In this document: piece by piece, positions 52,681 through 64,000 of the stretch | Numbering within the stretch: position 1 is the stretch's first letter | Layout of the letters: each line of letters starts with the position of its first letter | NCBI GenBank assembly: GCA_033026295.1 | Contig: CM065182.1 | Span: 10,912,001-10,976,000, forward strand | Length of the DNA stretch: 64,000 bases | Source of the DNA: Channa striata | Lineage: Eukaryota > Chordata > Actinopteri > Anabantiformes > Channidae | Direction of reading: 5' to 3' | Program-made: the position numbers and the translations under genes | Notes under the pieces: model-generated | Told to the model about the DNA's origin: nothing | Databases searched by the model: none | What the model saw: only the letters and a program-made list of their open reading frames with translations

Positions 52681-53170
52681 TTATAAAAAAAAAACAAAAA
52701 AATTACTGAGTTTACCTGTCCATAAATTGCTAAATATCAGTCTAACTTCACATTTTGACACTTCACTTTTGACATTAGATGAACAAAAACTCACTGAAAA
52801 CAGCTTGAACACGTGATTTTTAGGTGAGTTCTGATACAAATGTACATTATCTTGTGTGACATTAGGTTTTGTTATTTACTTTAAACGCAGTGTTCTTTAG
52901 TAACTCACTGACGCAGCTTGGTGATCATGGTTTAGATGCCAATTTCAGTTTCCAAGTCCAGTTTCCTTTTTGTTTCATACACTGCACACATATGTTCTAT
53001 AATTTAGTTTTACTTGGACTGTGAATTCACTGCTGAGATTTCTGTTAAAGTGAGAATGAGGAAGAGCACTGCAGAGTTTGTTAAACCTTTTTACTCATGG
53101 TTAAACTGGCTCATGTGAGTAAATTATGAATTTTCTGCAAAGGATCATTTGAAAAAGCTACACTACGAAC

Positions 53171-53303
53171 AATAAAAATGAATACCCAGGTGAGATAGGA
53201 CAAGGTGTTTATCAGTGATATGACTTTTTACTGCTACAGATATTTCAGTAACAATGGACAGTTGCAATAAAAGCTGTGCTATTTTATATTTGAAATATTT
53301 ATT
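53171..53303. promoter_or_regulatory. Facing poly(A) signals of lig3 (+) and rad51d (-)
   Basis: AATAAA occurs on the plus strand at 53171-53176 and 53266-53271, downstream of the lig3 stop at 52680. On the minus strand AATAAA lies at 53303-53298, downstream of the rad51d stop at 53774. The two genes therefore probably end within about 100 bases of each other or overlap slightly. Confidence 0.55.
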
Positions 53304-53773
53304 TCTGATTGCTCACTGCCTCCCCAAATTCCTGACTTCTTGTCTGAGAGGAAAAACATTTCTAGGTCCCATAATTTTGCCAGATCATAGAAGAATGTTT
53401 TTTTTTCTCCTAAACCAAATACATATCACTAAATAGCAAGGCTGCAAAAAGGCTTTTACTACAGACTCAGCTTTATCTGTGGAACACTTCAGGCTGTAAG
53501 GAACAACCTGCTCCTCTCCTAAAATATACACCAGAGAAAAGACTTTCATTCCTCCAAATTCTACAGGTATAAATCTTGAGCCAAATGTTTTGATGCATGA
53601 ATGGCAGCACCTCAGTGACATGTCAGTGTGTTTTAAGTTAATTTAAGGAAAGATCACTTCATTTAAATTAGGTTTAGCAACTATTTAAGTCATCTCACAT
53701 TTTCTTGGGGAGTTAGTGCAGACACGTACCTTTGGTCAGACATTTAGATTTGGAGGGTTTGTGTTGGCTCTCA

Positions 53774-56700
53774 TCAGGAATTGGTCTCATCCAGTTTTCG
53801 TTTTCCTAATGACTTTTCTTTCGAGCGACTCCACCACTGCAAGTCAAACTCTTCTTTGATGTGACAAGCCTAAGAAGTAGAGCAGACAACATTCTTGATT
53901 TGGACCTAGTTTGGGGAAAAGAGGAAAGGAAAACTTGGCTGGAATATAAAACATTAATTTGGCTGTGTTTCTTTCTGAATGTGCTTTGTCAAAGCACTTG
54001 CTTTTTATTTGACGGTCCCCCTTTATAACTCCAACACAGAAAATGTATAATTAATGCCTCTGTGGAGGGGGGAGAAAGCAACAAAGACTGCTGAACACTT
54101 TAACAATAAGAGCCATATCCTCCTCTTATTATTAGCCAGTCTTTGGCCACTGTATTTACTATAGTGCAGGTAGAAGCTGCTACAGCTTTCCCTACAGGTT
54201 TGCCTTTCCTTTCATAAAGCCTCACATTATTGTGAAAAATCATTTAGAAATTCTAATGATTTGACGAACAAAGTGTAAAGGTTTTTCAAAAATGTTCAAG
54301 TACATTAACTGTGAGGATAATTGGCCTGTTTGGCTGGAGAAATAGGTGATTGAGGTGACTGCTGCAAGTGTAAAAGACAACTTACAGCCTACATAATAAG
54401 CTATGTGATAATACATATTCAGAGGAAACCCTTACCACATCTTAAGTTCATATGCAGACATGGTTGAAATGCAATGACAGTACATATCTGTATTATTACT
54501 TTAGTAAAGGAAAACTATTATGGCTCTCGGAACGTTTTTGCTCTTCACATTTTTGGCAAAACATTTTTAAAAAATCTGTAAAAAAAACAAACCACAAAAA
54601 AAAGGGTAAAAGTTAAATGTTGATACAGCTGAAGCTGATTTTAACCCCAATAAGCATTTGAATCAATATATTTTATAATAAAGCCATTGTGTTAATGTTG
54701 TGGCTGATTTGTGAAAAGAGCAGCTAGCTAACAGCTAACTAGAATACAAAAAGAATAATAAATAAAAAGCCTACAAAAGGAAGGTACATGTCTGTAGAAA
54801 AAAATGTTGGTGACCGTAAAGAATCGTTAACCTTTCATGAGAGATAATCACGCACAAGGCTGCTAATAACGGCCAGAGGTGACTAAAACTTACTAAGCAA
54901 TGCCACTATTAATTATGTTTACTACAAACACTACATGGTAATTTCCACTCAGGCCCTTGATTTTAATCACATCTTGCAGATGTGATATGTCCTCATTGTC
55001 CTTATCATTTTCTGTTACACACATCTTGCTTAGAATGATACTTTTATTTTTCTTCCAGAAGCGGCTTTTAAAAAAAAATGTTTTTTTAATGAAACTAAGT
55101 TGAAGTTGTGCTTGCTCTTTTAAAAGTCACCATATGAAGACAACATTTTGACATTTGCCTCTCAACGAAACACCTTTAACAGAATCAATACGGAGCTATA
55201 GCAGCAGATGATGTGAATGTCAATGCCGCTCGTACCTGTCTGGAAGACTTGATCAGTGTTGCAGAGCGCAAACTAGTGCAGCTGACAGACGCAGCCTTCT
55301 CTACTCGCTCCAGCAGGATTCTGGTTCTGGGGATGTGACTCCACGATACACCGAGGCCTGGTAGCACCTCCCCGCTGCCGCCTCTCGTTATATGGTTTGT
55401 TACCTGCAAAGCCAGATACCATTATGCTCAGTCTTTATTCTGTTCCCCTCTCTCTGGATTAACATACCATTTCTTCAGTCTGTTTTATGGTTTAATATAG
55501 CTTTCAAGAGATAAAACAAGCTTCAGACGACTGGAAAAATATGTAAGTGGGGCAGCCAGATTATCCTACTTTTGATCAAATGGGATCAACACAGCCTGTC
55601 ACATCATCTTTGTTTCAATGCAAAGAGCTTGATGATCTGAGGTAAAATTGTTTTTTTAATGCACTTGGTTAAAATTTCCCATTAATTACAACAGTCATAC
55701 AACTTAAATGTATTTTTGTGTCAAACTCAATGGTTTTGAAAAAGTAACCACTTTTTTAAACTTTGATTTTGTTTTCTTATTTAAATTAAGTACACAGGAT
55801 AGTGTAGTTTAATTTCATTCTTAAAGCAGTAACAAGATGATACGTTGAGGGTATGTGGGGGAATTTTGACTGACACTGGAAATGCATCTTGCATTCAGAT
55901 TAGCACTTTAAGGACTGTGTCATTCTTACCAATGCCGCAACATTGAAGTCCTTTGCCATCGTCTTAAGAAGTCGTGCCACTTGTATCATCAAGGACATCC
56001 CTGAAGGCACAGGAAGTCAGAGAGAGGTTTGTTCGTGTAGAGAATACTTTCGGTGTCTTTCAAAGGGATTTTCTAAGCAATATACTAGTAATGTGATATT
56101 TACGGTCTTTAATCTTATGGTTGACTCATCCTGCTAGTTGTGGGGCTCAAGGGATGGCAATTTGTCCACAACTATGGGAAAAATGTAATTTGCCACAAAC
56201 AGGTATTTCCCACAGGATTATGACAAACTTCAAGGTAGGAAATGTGTTGCCAGTTACCTTTTAAAATTTTGTCGAAATTTTAATTAAGCCATTTGTCAAC
56301 CTTTTACTAAAGTGCGAACTACAACACTTTTTTTCAATCCCCCTTTGTTGTTTTTTATTATCTTCACACTTATGACTGGATCTGACTTTATTTTCCGCGG
56401 CATTCTTCTAAAATGTGTGGGAACCTTGTTCTTTATTGTACACGCTGCTTAAATACATTTGGAGTTTTCAGGTTCAGGTGTAAACACAGCTTCAGTTATG
56501 ATGGGCGATGATGGACTAGCAAAAAGAGATATCACCTTCATTTTGTTTGCCTCCCAGTAGAGGGGAGATAACAGCTGACACCGAGTCGACAATCACCGCC
56601 TTGACAGAGCCACTGCCAACAGATGCCTAATACAAATAGTGACAAAATTAGATTGCTAAAAATTAGATCTGTCTTCCTCAAGATTCCCCAGGTACAGAAG

Positions 56701-57634
56701 AATTGTTGGTGTGTTTTAGGCAGAAAATAACTTAAATGGGTGCCAACAAACCTGCTGAAGCCTGCCACTGCGAAGACTGTGGAGACAGTCGAGTAAAGAA
56801 AAAACATCAAACACGCGAAAGATGTGGATCCTCTGAAGAGCTTCCATCTACAAAATGACAAGTTCTTGATGTAGATGGTTTCATATTACACATCATATAT
56901 TATTTAAAACTCAATTCCTGTCAGCTCACCTGCTCTTCTGTGTTACTGGTTTCAGTTTTTAGCATTTGAAGCAAGCGGCTGGCAGTCAGTCCTCCTGTCG
57001 TATCGATGTATATTACACTCTGTTTTAGCTGGTAGGAAATGTGCACTGCAACACCAAAACAAACCTAGAAGACAAGGCAGACATGCAGGGAAAAAATAAA
57101 AAATATATACTATTACAGCAAACAATAACTCAAACTAAACAAAATATTATTTCAGCCAGAGTACATTCCGTTTTTCTAAAAAAAAAAAACACACAGAATT
57201 CTAGAAAGTGGGAATTTATGAAAATGTGGTTTTTGGTGATTGAGAAAGAGGGGAGAAAATGTTCACCTGAGACTTGCCACTACCTGGGCTTCCTGACAGC
57301 TCTGTTATCTCTCCAGTGTACAAGCCTGAATCCAGCAGTTTATCTAAGCTGAAAAAAAACAGGACAATTCATTACTTATGACCGTCATCCAATGTAATAC
57401 GCAAAAGTCAAATGTGCCCGCACGGCCAGCTGAGCTGCAGTTGGGTAAACATCATTCAAATACAGATTGCATGAGCTTTCAGACACTAACACCATGTTTT
57501 GCCAGTTGATAATTCCAGTTGTCATTTGATCACCTTTTATTTTTTTCAAGCACCAGCTGTGTCAATCCTATCAAAATCCATCTAATTTAAAAAATAAAAA
57601 TGTTGACTTTTCATGGATCTGTTTTAAGGGGTTG

Positions 57635-57670
<36 letters not shown>

Positions 57671-60600
57671 TGTGGCTTGTATAGACAGCTGAACGAGGAC
57701 CACTTCAAAATTTCCACTAGTGAAATAAGGACATTTTGATTGTCCTCACTTTCTTGCAGCCCTTAAAAGGGTTCGAACTTGGTTTTAGGATTAATGGTAG
57801 ACTATTGTTCAGGCGTATTTATTTATTTGGGATCGTTAGGATTAGGGCAAGGGGATAGGGAACGCCTGCATGGAAATAAATGCCCTCATTTTGATATTCA
57901 TATGTGGGTGAAGTGAGGACATTTTGACAAAGAGAAAATGGTCTTCACTTTCTCCCAGTGCTTGAAAGGTTTTTTTTAAGGATTAAAACTTGGGTTTAAG
58001 GTTAAGGTTAGAATTTCACCCTACGACGATAGTTTGAATGGTTTCTACAATATGTAACGTTTGGAAATCCAGCTGGCTGTAGCATAAGACTCAAAAACAA
58101 TCAACCCACGGCATTAAATATAGGTGTTGTGTCAAAGTACACAGTGTCCTGTACATGCAGGTGAGGTATTCTTTTGCAACACACTGGGCTAATCCTTGTC
58201 TGAATGGCTAGGAGGACCAAATACAATCAACCTTATCATTATTTTGAAGAACACTCATGCTGTAATTCAAGATGATAAAATAGAGCCAGTGGTTCCTCCT
58301 GCTGCTTTCTCTTAGCTGTGCATAGTGCCAGGTATCCAAACGTATTACTTTGGCACCAAGTAATAAAACACTGCAAAAACTGTCACCTGCTGGTCAATAA
58401 CTTGTACTATACTTACAGTACTTCAGGTGGTGTAATACTGTATGCTATTGTGGAAGAGGTTCTTATACAGTAAGCAACAACAAAAATCACTATTGTCTTA
58501 ATCTTTTAGGGTTATTTTAGTATAACATCTGTTTTAGTACATCTGTTTCTAATAATGCAGCATTTTTCAAAATCTAAATAAATTGATACAGTTGTTGCAT
58601 TTATATTTTGATCATCATCAACTACAACAAAGTCTTTTTGTCACAATGCAGTTCATAAGTTGTTGGCAGCAGTCCGATTACACTGACCACAAAAAAATAA
58701 ATAACTGACAAAACATACAATTATATTAATAATCACTGCTACTAATCATACCTGTTAGTAGACGTGGTATAACACAATTCAGAAAAAAGGGAATGTCTCA
58801 TTTTAAACCTGCAATAAAGTCTCCACTATTAATATGAGGCCAAAACAAGCCTAAGTTTCCACAATATTCTTGTAAATGTACTTGCACCTGTTACTGGATT
58901 CTCTTTGGGCTTACTCAAAACTGGACTAGTCGGTATTACTCATAAATGTGAACTAGTCTACAAACACAAGAGCTTCCAGCCTCTCTAATCCAGTTCTGAA
59001 GTGGGTATGAACAACCAACGCAACAAAATAACTTATCCGGGATTAGAACATCCAGCAATAATCAATTGATCTTCAATCTGTTAAGTCACATAGAAAGAAT
59101 AGAGCATTTTTCTTATAAGACTGTCTTGATTTGTTGACATTTGGGCCAGCAATCAGTGCAGATTGTCTCATCATCTTTGCCTGCATGTGCATTGATGAAT
59201 GTGGCAGACTTACAGTTAAATCTACATAGCCAAGGTCCTCCAGCCTGAAGGTTAAGCATCACTGGAAGTCCGCAGATGCTTCATAATCATTCTCATCACC
59301 CACAGATTGATTGTGAAGAGGAAAATTGGTGGGGTCGGACATACTTGCATTGTTTCTGTCCTCTCTGGCAAAGGTGGAGAGAGGATTGGACTGATGAAAC
59401 ATCAGGTTGTATTCTTGAAAAGCTCACAAGGGTGGAAGTGATTGTCCTTGAAAAGCCACAGATTTAGAATTTCCAATGGGCTGCACTCATCAGTGAGAAC
59501 AGAACACTGTGCAGTCCTTGGACCTAAAGGTCATCATCTTAGTGCATGATTGGACTGAAAGCAATGAAGAGGCTTAGCATTTGTTGTTTATGCTGGCTTT
59601 CTTTTTTTTTTTTAAAAAAAAGGGCCTTTTGAAGATGATTTTATTTGCTATGAACACATATTTCCTTTCCTCAGCCATACTCAGCACCAGCACCGTGTTT
59701 GCTGCAGCTTCATTTTAAGGCTGGCCGCAGGCTGTTGAGAGCCACTAACTCCAACTCTGAATTGTTCATGAGAAGTCTATGAGAGAAGACAATTTTTAAA
59801 ATTTCAACAAGGTTTTAAGTGGTAGTCTTAATTTCAGGCAGAAATATATAACTGGATGACACGGTAACAATCACCATGGCAAGCACTATAAAATTTAAAG
59901 TGCTTGGTTAGTGTCATTTAATTTCTATTTAACTTGGTTCTCTCTAGTTTTGGTTAACCTCCTATGTTTAAATATTTTAGCAAAGAAATTCTTTTTTAAG
60001 TATATTTTTACTCTGGTATTATGGTTTGAGTAAAGACCAATGGGATAGATAGCTATTTATCTACCAACATTAAAATTAAAATATATAGTCCATTGCTGTT
60101 GTTTGCAAGGTGTGCCATATTAACCATCAACTAAATGAATATTTCATTAATCTGTCTATGCATAAACCACATTAATATAAAACACATCACCATTTGTCAG
60201 TTCACCTTTTTACCAGTAGAGCGCAGCCAAGACACACACATCACACAGCCTTTAGTGACATGGCTGATTGAGTTTCATATCAGTAACTAATGTAGGAAAA
60301 CCACTTAAAAAAGAATAATGGAGGAAAAAATGTGCATTATTTCTACTGAATCAGAGAGTAAACTGTAGAAATGGGCATTATCCTAACAATTACACCGCGC
60401 TGGTCCATTTTACAGATGAGCAGTCTGTATACTGGCTAAAGAATGTTTCCCAAAAGTTATATATTCATCTGCTTAGATTTGCACATATACAAAACTAATA
60501 CTTGTAAGCCCACCCCACATCTATGCACTAACTCATCATGGGATGCCTCGGGTTACAGGTTAAAACTACTCTACTGTAAATTAGATTTCATTTAGATTTT

Positions 60601-61385
60601 TTTATGTACTGCACAAATGCTTTTAAAAAATTGTCAGTTCAAACCAAATGGAACAACAACAACAAGCAAACAAATTAGCTTTCGCTGATAAAATGCGGAC
60701 TCCAGATGCATATATATTGTACAGGCACAGTTCAATGCTAATCCGATTTTAACAACACTAAAAAGATTTTAATTCGATAAAATGGATCAATGCTGAGGAA
60801 TCTTGTTGCAAAACATCTTTGGTAATGAACAATAGTATTGATTTGAAATATTATACTGTGACTGTACTGGTTTGCAAAGCTGAGGGCCAACAATTGCAAA
60901 CATAATGTAAGAATATCAGGCCTGCTCCAACAAGTTAGTTTGGGCTCAAATTAACATGAGCGTATTATTTAAAATCGTCTCGATGGCTACTACCAACAAA
61001 TAGAGACATTTATTTTTCATTATCCTGAGTGGCATTGATGAAAAAGGCACTGGTTCCGTTAGCGGGCTTACATGAGCAAAATCACTCTTGCCTCTAAACT
61101 GAACACAGGAGTGTCTTTTAATTCAATATAAGGAGGACATAATACATATTTGATTTTGGAGGTGAGCCTATCTTTAAGCTCATGTGGCACTGAGCCTACA
61201 GTTAAATCCCCCAGTCCCTGAGAGACAAAGCAGCGCGCTCTGCTGTGTGTGCAGAATTGTCTTTACCTGGGATTTCCAGTGGAGAGGATGGCTGTTGAGC
61301 TCAATAGTTCCTCATACAGATCAGCGCCTGACACAGGGAATGCCGTGTGCTGGGCCAGCAGCACTCGGCGGATGGCAAACAGAGC
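53774..61385 (-). CDS. rad51d: DNA repair protein RAD51D, eight 3' coding exons (5' end missing)
   Basis: RAD51 paralogue of the BCDX2 complex (RAD51B-C-D-XRCC2), acting in homologous recombination and replication-fork protection. Exons 5' to 3': 61267-61385, 57267-57348, 56930-57064, 56752-56847, 56536-56626, 55930-56000, 55236-55403, 53774-53869. All have GT/AG borders and matching phases, giving 285 residues. They start at the residue matching human Ala49 (ALFAIRRVLLAQ), so about 48 residues are missing. Visible motifs: ADLYEELLSSTAILSTG linker, Walker A GSPGSGKS (human has Thr as the last residue), IDTTGGLTASRLLQ, Walker B VIVDSV, and VTNHITR followed by the SSRQ block. The last exon gives a basic tail with KRKL, unlike the mammalian end. 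The start exons were not found up to 64000 and probably lie beyond. It is convergent with lig3; the RFFL gene found between them in mammals is absent here. Confidence 0.95.
54692..54708 (+). repeat. Lone end motif shared with the 12.6 kb fold-back element
   Basis: ttaatgttgtggctgat repeats the right-end sequence of the element at 12616-12771. No partner end was seen nearby, so it may be a truncated copy. Confidence 0.4.
57637..57669. repeat. (TG)n microsatellite
   Basis: About 16 TG units at the edge of the adjoining repeat, a typical location for this fish family. Confidence 0.96.
57690..58025 (+). repeat. Teleost 'gaggacattttg / cctcactttc' repeat, two diverged units
   Basis: Unit 1 (about 57697-57800) and unit 2 (about 57915-58020) each run aggacattttga, then gtcctcactttc or gtcttcactttc, a cttaaaagg or cttgaaagg block, and an aggatta-aacttggtttaagg end. 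Between them is gttaggattagggcaagggg followed by atagggaac. These phrases belong to a very common fish repeat that is usually fused to a (TG)n tract, as it is here. Confidence 0.7.
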
Positions 61386-63286
61386 CTGAAATACAAAAAT
61401 CACAGCATATGAAGCTCAACTGCTGCATGGATCAGCTACAACACATGTAATGATCCACCTCAGCTAACACTGCCAGATTGGGTGGTTTTCCACCCAATTG
61501 GGCCATTACAATTATAATCCAAAAGGCACAAAGGTAACACTTTGGCTTATTTCGAAATGATTAAAAGGATTTTTGAAATAATGTCACTATGCTACACAGG
61601 CTGCTGTTTCTACGCCCTCAATTATTTATCAGAAATATTGGAAAAAAAATCTAAAGTTATCCACGGTCCATCTCATGCAGACAAGGGACTCTTTGCATGT
61701 ATTTGAGGCTTCGTTTTGGGTATAAAACCAAAATGGCTCAGTATAATGTGGCTGTTCATTTTTGATAAAAATGCTCAATATTGTCAAGCACATTTTGTCT
61801 TTAGTCCCTTTTTAACATTTCTGGTAACGCTGATACTTACACCTATACTCGTACAGAGAAAATATATAATCTAATTATTTAACTTTGAATTGGTAAGTTT
61901 TCTTTTATTTCTATGACCCCTAAATGTATCGTCTGTTTTTAGATGTTGGAAAACTAGCCACTTGGTTTCTGTTTTCAACCACTAGGTAAAAGCCTCTAAA
62001 CAGACACACGCAGCAGAAAAAAAAACTGCTTTATAATAAAGTCTACATTAATTCAAAAGGTTGCATCCTTCTTAAGAAAGGGTTTAAAAACTTTTATTGA
62101 CAACTTAATGAGAAGGGACATGTGTAGTAGCAGAATGTTCATTATATTTTATATTGAGATAAACATTCATTGTTTTACTCTTTTTGCCATTTCAAAATAA
62201 GGGGGTGTAAAATTTAACACCGAACTGTAATGTTACTGATCCGTAATTCAGAGCCAGCATTGATGGGAAATGAAACCCATCCTCACTGAATGAGTAGAAA
62301 TATTCTGAACTCTACACTGAGCACGTTTCTTCCTGTAAATTCTGCCTCTTGTGAACACCCAACTACTCAAGAAACAAAGTGGGTGGAAGGTTTCATTGCT
62401 TCCACCAGGCTTCATCTCCCCATTGCTACTTAAAACTGCATGAGAACAGTATTCAAAGTTGCATCTGAAAATCATATTATTTCTTGTTTCATTTTAAGGA
62501 AGGGAAATATAACATATTTCTAGCCACTGTCAAGCCTGGATCAAATCTCTAAAGGAAGAAGAGAAGCTCGTGAAAATCCACACAAAGCCCAGTGAAGGTG
62601 TCTGAAGAGAGGGAGAGCAACTAAATGAACAACCAATTGAATCATGACAACTTTCCTTATTAATATATAGAGTCCCCAGTGTGCCCGCTGTTTTTCTGTC
62701 AGCCTAAAATACTTGAACTCGCAACAGCTTAAAAAAAAAGAAGCTGCATGTTGTGATGCATTGTTTTTATGATGTTTTAAAATGAAAGTCACACAGAATT
62801 CATGGAGGACTGATTGAATTAACTGTTGCAATCACGACATTGCAAATTCCTGGGGGTACTGACAAGTGTATCCCACTGGATCTTACAACACAACATCTGT
62901 CTACGGCGCAGAAGCTCACCTTTTATTGTTCCCTAACCAGGCAAAGCTGTGGTGTTTCTATTATGAGCGATGAGGGGGAAAAACATCAAATGCTGAAAAG
63001 TTAATCTTTTTGTGTGGAAAAAGCTCCTACTGCTGTTAAGGACACAAACACTCTGATTAGTCTCTCTGTGTGGAGTGAAGGGGAGTTTAAGTCCAACAGG
63101 AGAAATTTATTTAGCAAATAAGAAAAATCTGTTGGGTCTCTAATAGTGGGTATGTTAGTGCCCCAATATGGGTTTTGGCCTCATAAGTTGGAAGTATTTT
63201 TTTACACAAAACCTTGCTGTTGCAGCTTCAGTGACGCTGCAGGAGGCTGCCTTATTGTGTTAGTACAGACCTTCTAAAAGACAGTA

Positions 63287-63332
<46 letters not shown>

Positions 63333-64000
63333 ACCTAAATGAACAACAGGAGCCTGACAGACCACAGGGAAGCTGCACCTGTATCACACACGGCTGCAGA
63401 TAGATTCCTGACTAATCCAAGGTAACACGTGACCTTTGACCTGTCTCCAAGATTTACATGAAGAATCCGCTCCTTTCGAGGACCATGGCTCTTAGAAGTC
63501 CAGCCATAACGTTTAACCTTTAGCAGATATAAAAGCCTACTTCCATATACATTTATGTGACGACCCATGGCTATAAACTTGTCAATCAATAGCTTATGGC
63601 AAGAAACCCACACTTTGAATCCTCATTAGATTTAACTCACTTTGAACTAAAAATCTCTGACTTGGATAGTAGAAAATGACACTGCTTTCATGATTTTTGA
63701 AAACTAAGGGTTACATCTATCTCCTTTATCGTTATGTAAACCTGCAGAGTAATCACAAAAATAATGCTTGTGTATGTTATATAATTCTTGTAAATGTTGT
63801 TAGATGATTTCAGGTTCTGTTACATTTGATTTTTAAAATTAGCATTCCTGAGCATATGGTGATAAGAAAATCACCATTTATATGCAACACATTTGTCCCT
63901 CAGTCAAAAAAGTAGATGTCTATTCTTGAAACAGCACAAAATTTGGTACACATGTTCATCCTTTAATAATAGGGAAAAGTAAAATCAGAAGTAAAATCAG
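61386..64000. other. Upstream side of rad51d; no exon recognised
   Basis: The N-terminal rad51d exons, expected to encode a CPGL-like start and a VVDLVSAD-like helix, were searched for on the minus strand and not recognised. The sequence is AT-rich and unique apart from a (TG)n run at 63288-63331. Open frames of 75-96 codons on the minus strand have no known motif. Confidence 0.45.
63288..63331. repeat. (TG)n microsatellite
   Basis: A perfect run of about 22 units, 1.9 kb upstream of the first visible rad51d exon. Confidence 0.97.

Larger units (their letters stand above)
57349..61266 (-). other. rad51d: Long rad51d intron (between the linker and Walker A exons)
   Basis: A 3.9 kb intron. 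Its 3' part contains the (TG)n run and teleost repeat at 57.64-58.02 kb. The remainder is AT-rich with no exon-like segment; the 63-codon frame at 59276-59467 has no recognisable motif. Confidence 0.6.

Noticed and set aside
57765..57785. ggttcgaac resembling a tRNA B box
   Set aside because: It lies inside the common gaggac repeat; there is no A box at proper spacing and no cloverleaf.
59276..59467. 63-codon frame with Trp/Cys-rich stretch in a rad51d intron
   Set aside because: Antisense to the intron, short, with no known domain and no splice support.
1..64000. CRISPR arrays, operons, prophage or other prokaryotic systems
   Set aside because: The window is clearly a vertebrate nuclear locus; the repeats present are microsatellites and transposon remnants.

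Overview
This is a vertebrate nuclear window, almost certainly from a teleost fish. Genes are split into short exons with GT/AG borders. Proteins align exon by exon with known vertebrate proteins. Several typical teleost dispersed repeats and many (TG)n tracts are present. Nothing prokaryotic or viral was seen.

Layout: (1) 1-15.3 kb holds the first coding exon of a DOC2B-type C2-domain gene (doc2b, minus strand, 14914-15256), with at least 14.9 kb of its following intron running off the left edge. (2) About 15.3-23 kb is intergenic, with microsatellites, a perfect CTCF core match and one stretch that could be conserved non-coding DNA. (3) 26556-35961 is tmem248 on the minus strand, complete in seven coding exons (316 residues), with a long AT-rich 3' flank that probably holds its 3' UTR. 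(4) 36.1-39.1 kb is the divergent promoter region between tmem248 and lig3. (5) 39694-52680 is lig3 (DNA ligase III, BRCT-containing alpha form) on the plus strand, with the mitochondrial leader and the internal nuclear start both visible. (6) 53774-61385 is rad51d on the minus strand: eight coding exons covering all but about the first 48 residues. It converges tail to tail on lig3.

lig3 and rad51d are both DNA-repair genes. LIG3 seals nicks in base-excision and single-strand-break repair and in mitochondria. RAD51D is a RAD51 paralogue of the BCDX2 complex. tmem248 is an uncharacterised two-pass membrane protein and doc2b a synaptic calcium sensor, so the cluster is a synteny block and not a functional unit.

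The main anomaly is in lig3 at 43.75-44.09 kb. The two exons there that encode the end of the DNA-binding domain carry two frame breaks, and the second loses its 3' end at a junction with a diverged copy of upstream intron sequence. All other lig3 exons are intact. I saw no convincing undescribed biological system; the rest of interest is regulatory motifs, transposon relics and gene architecture.
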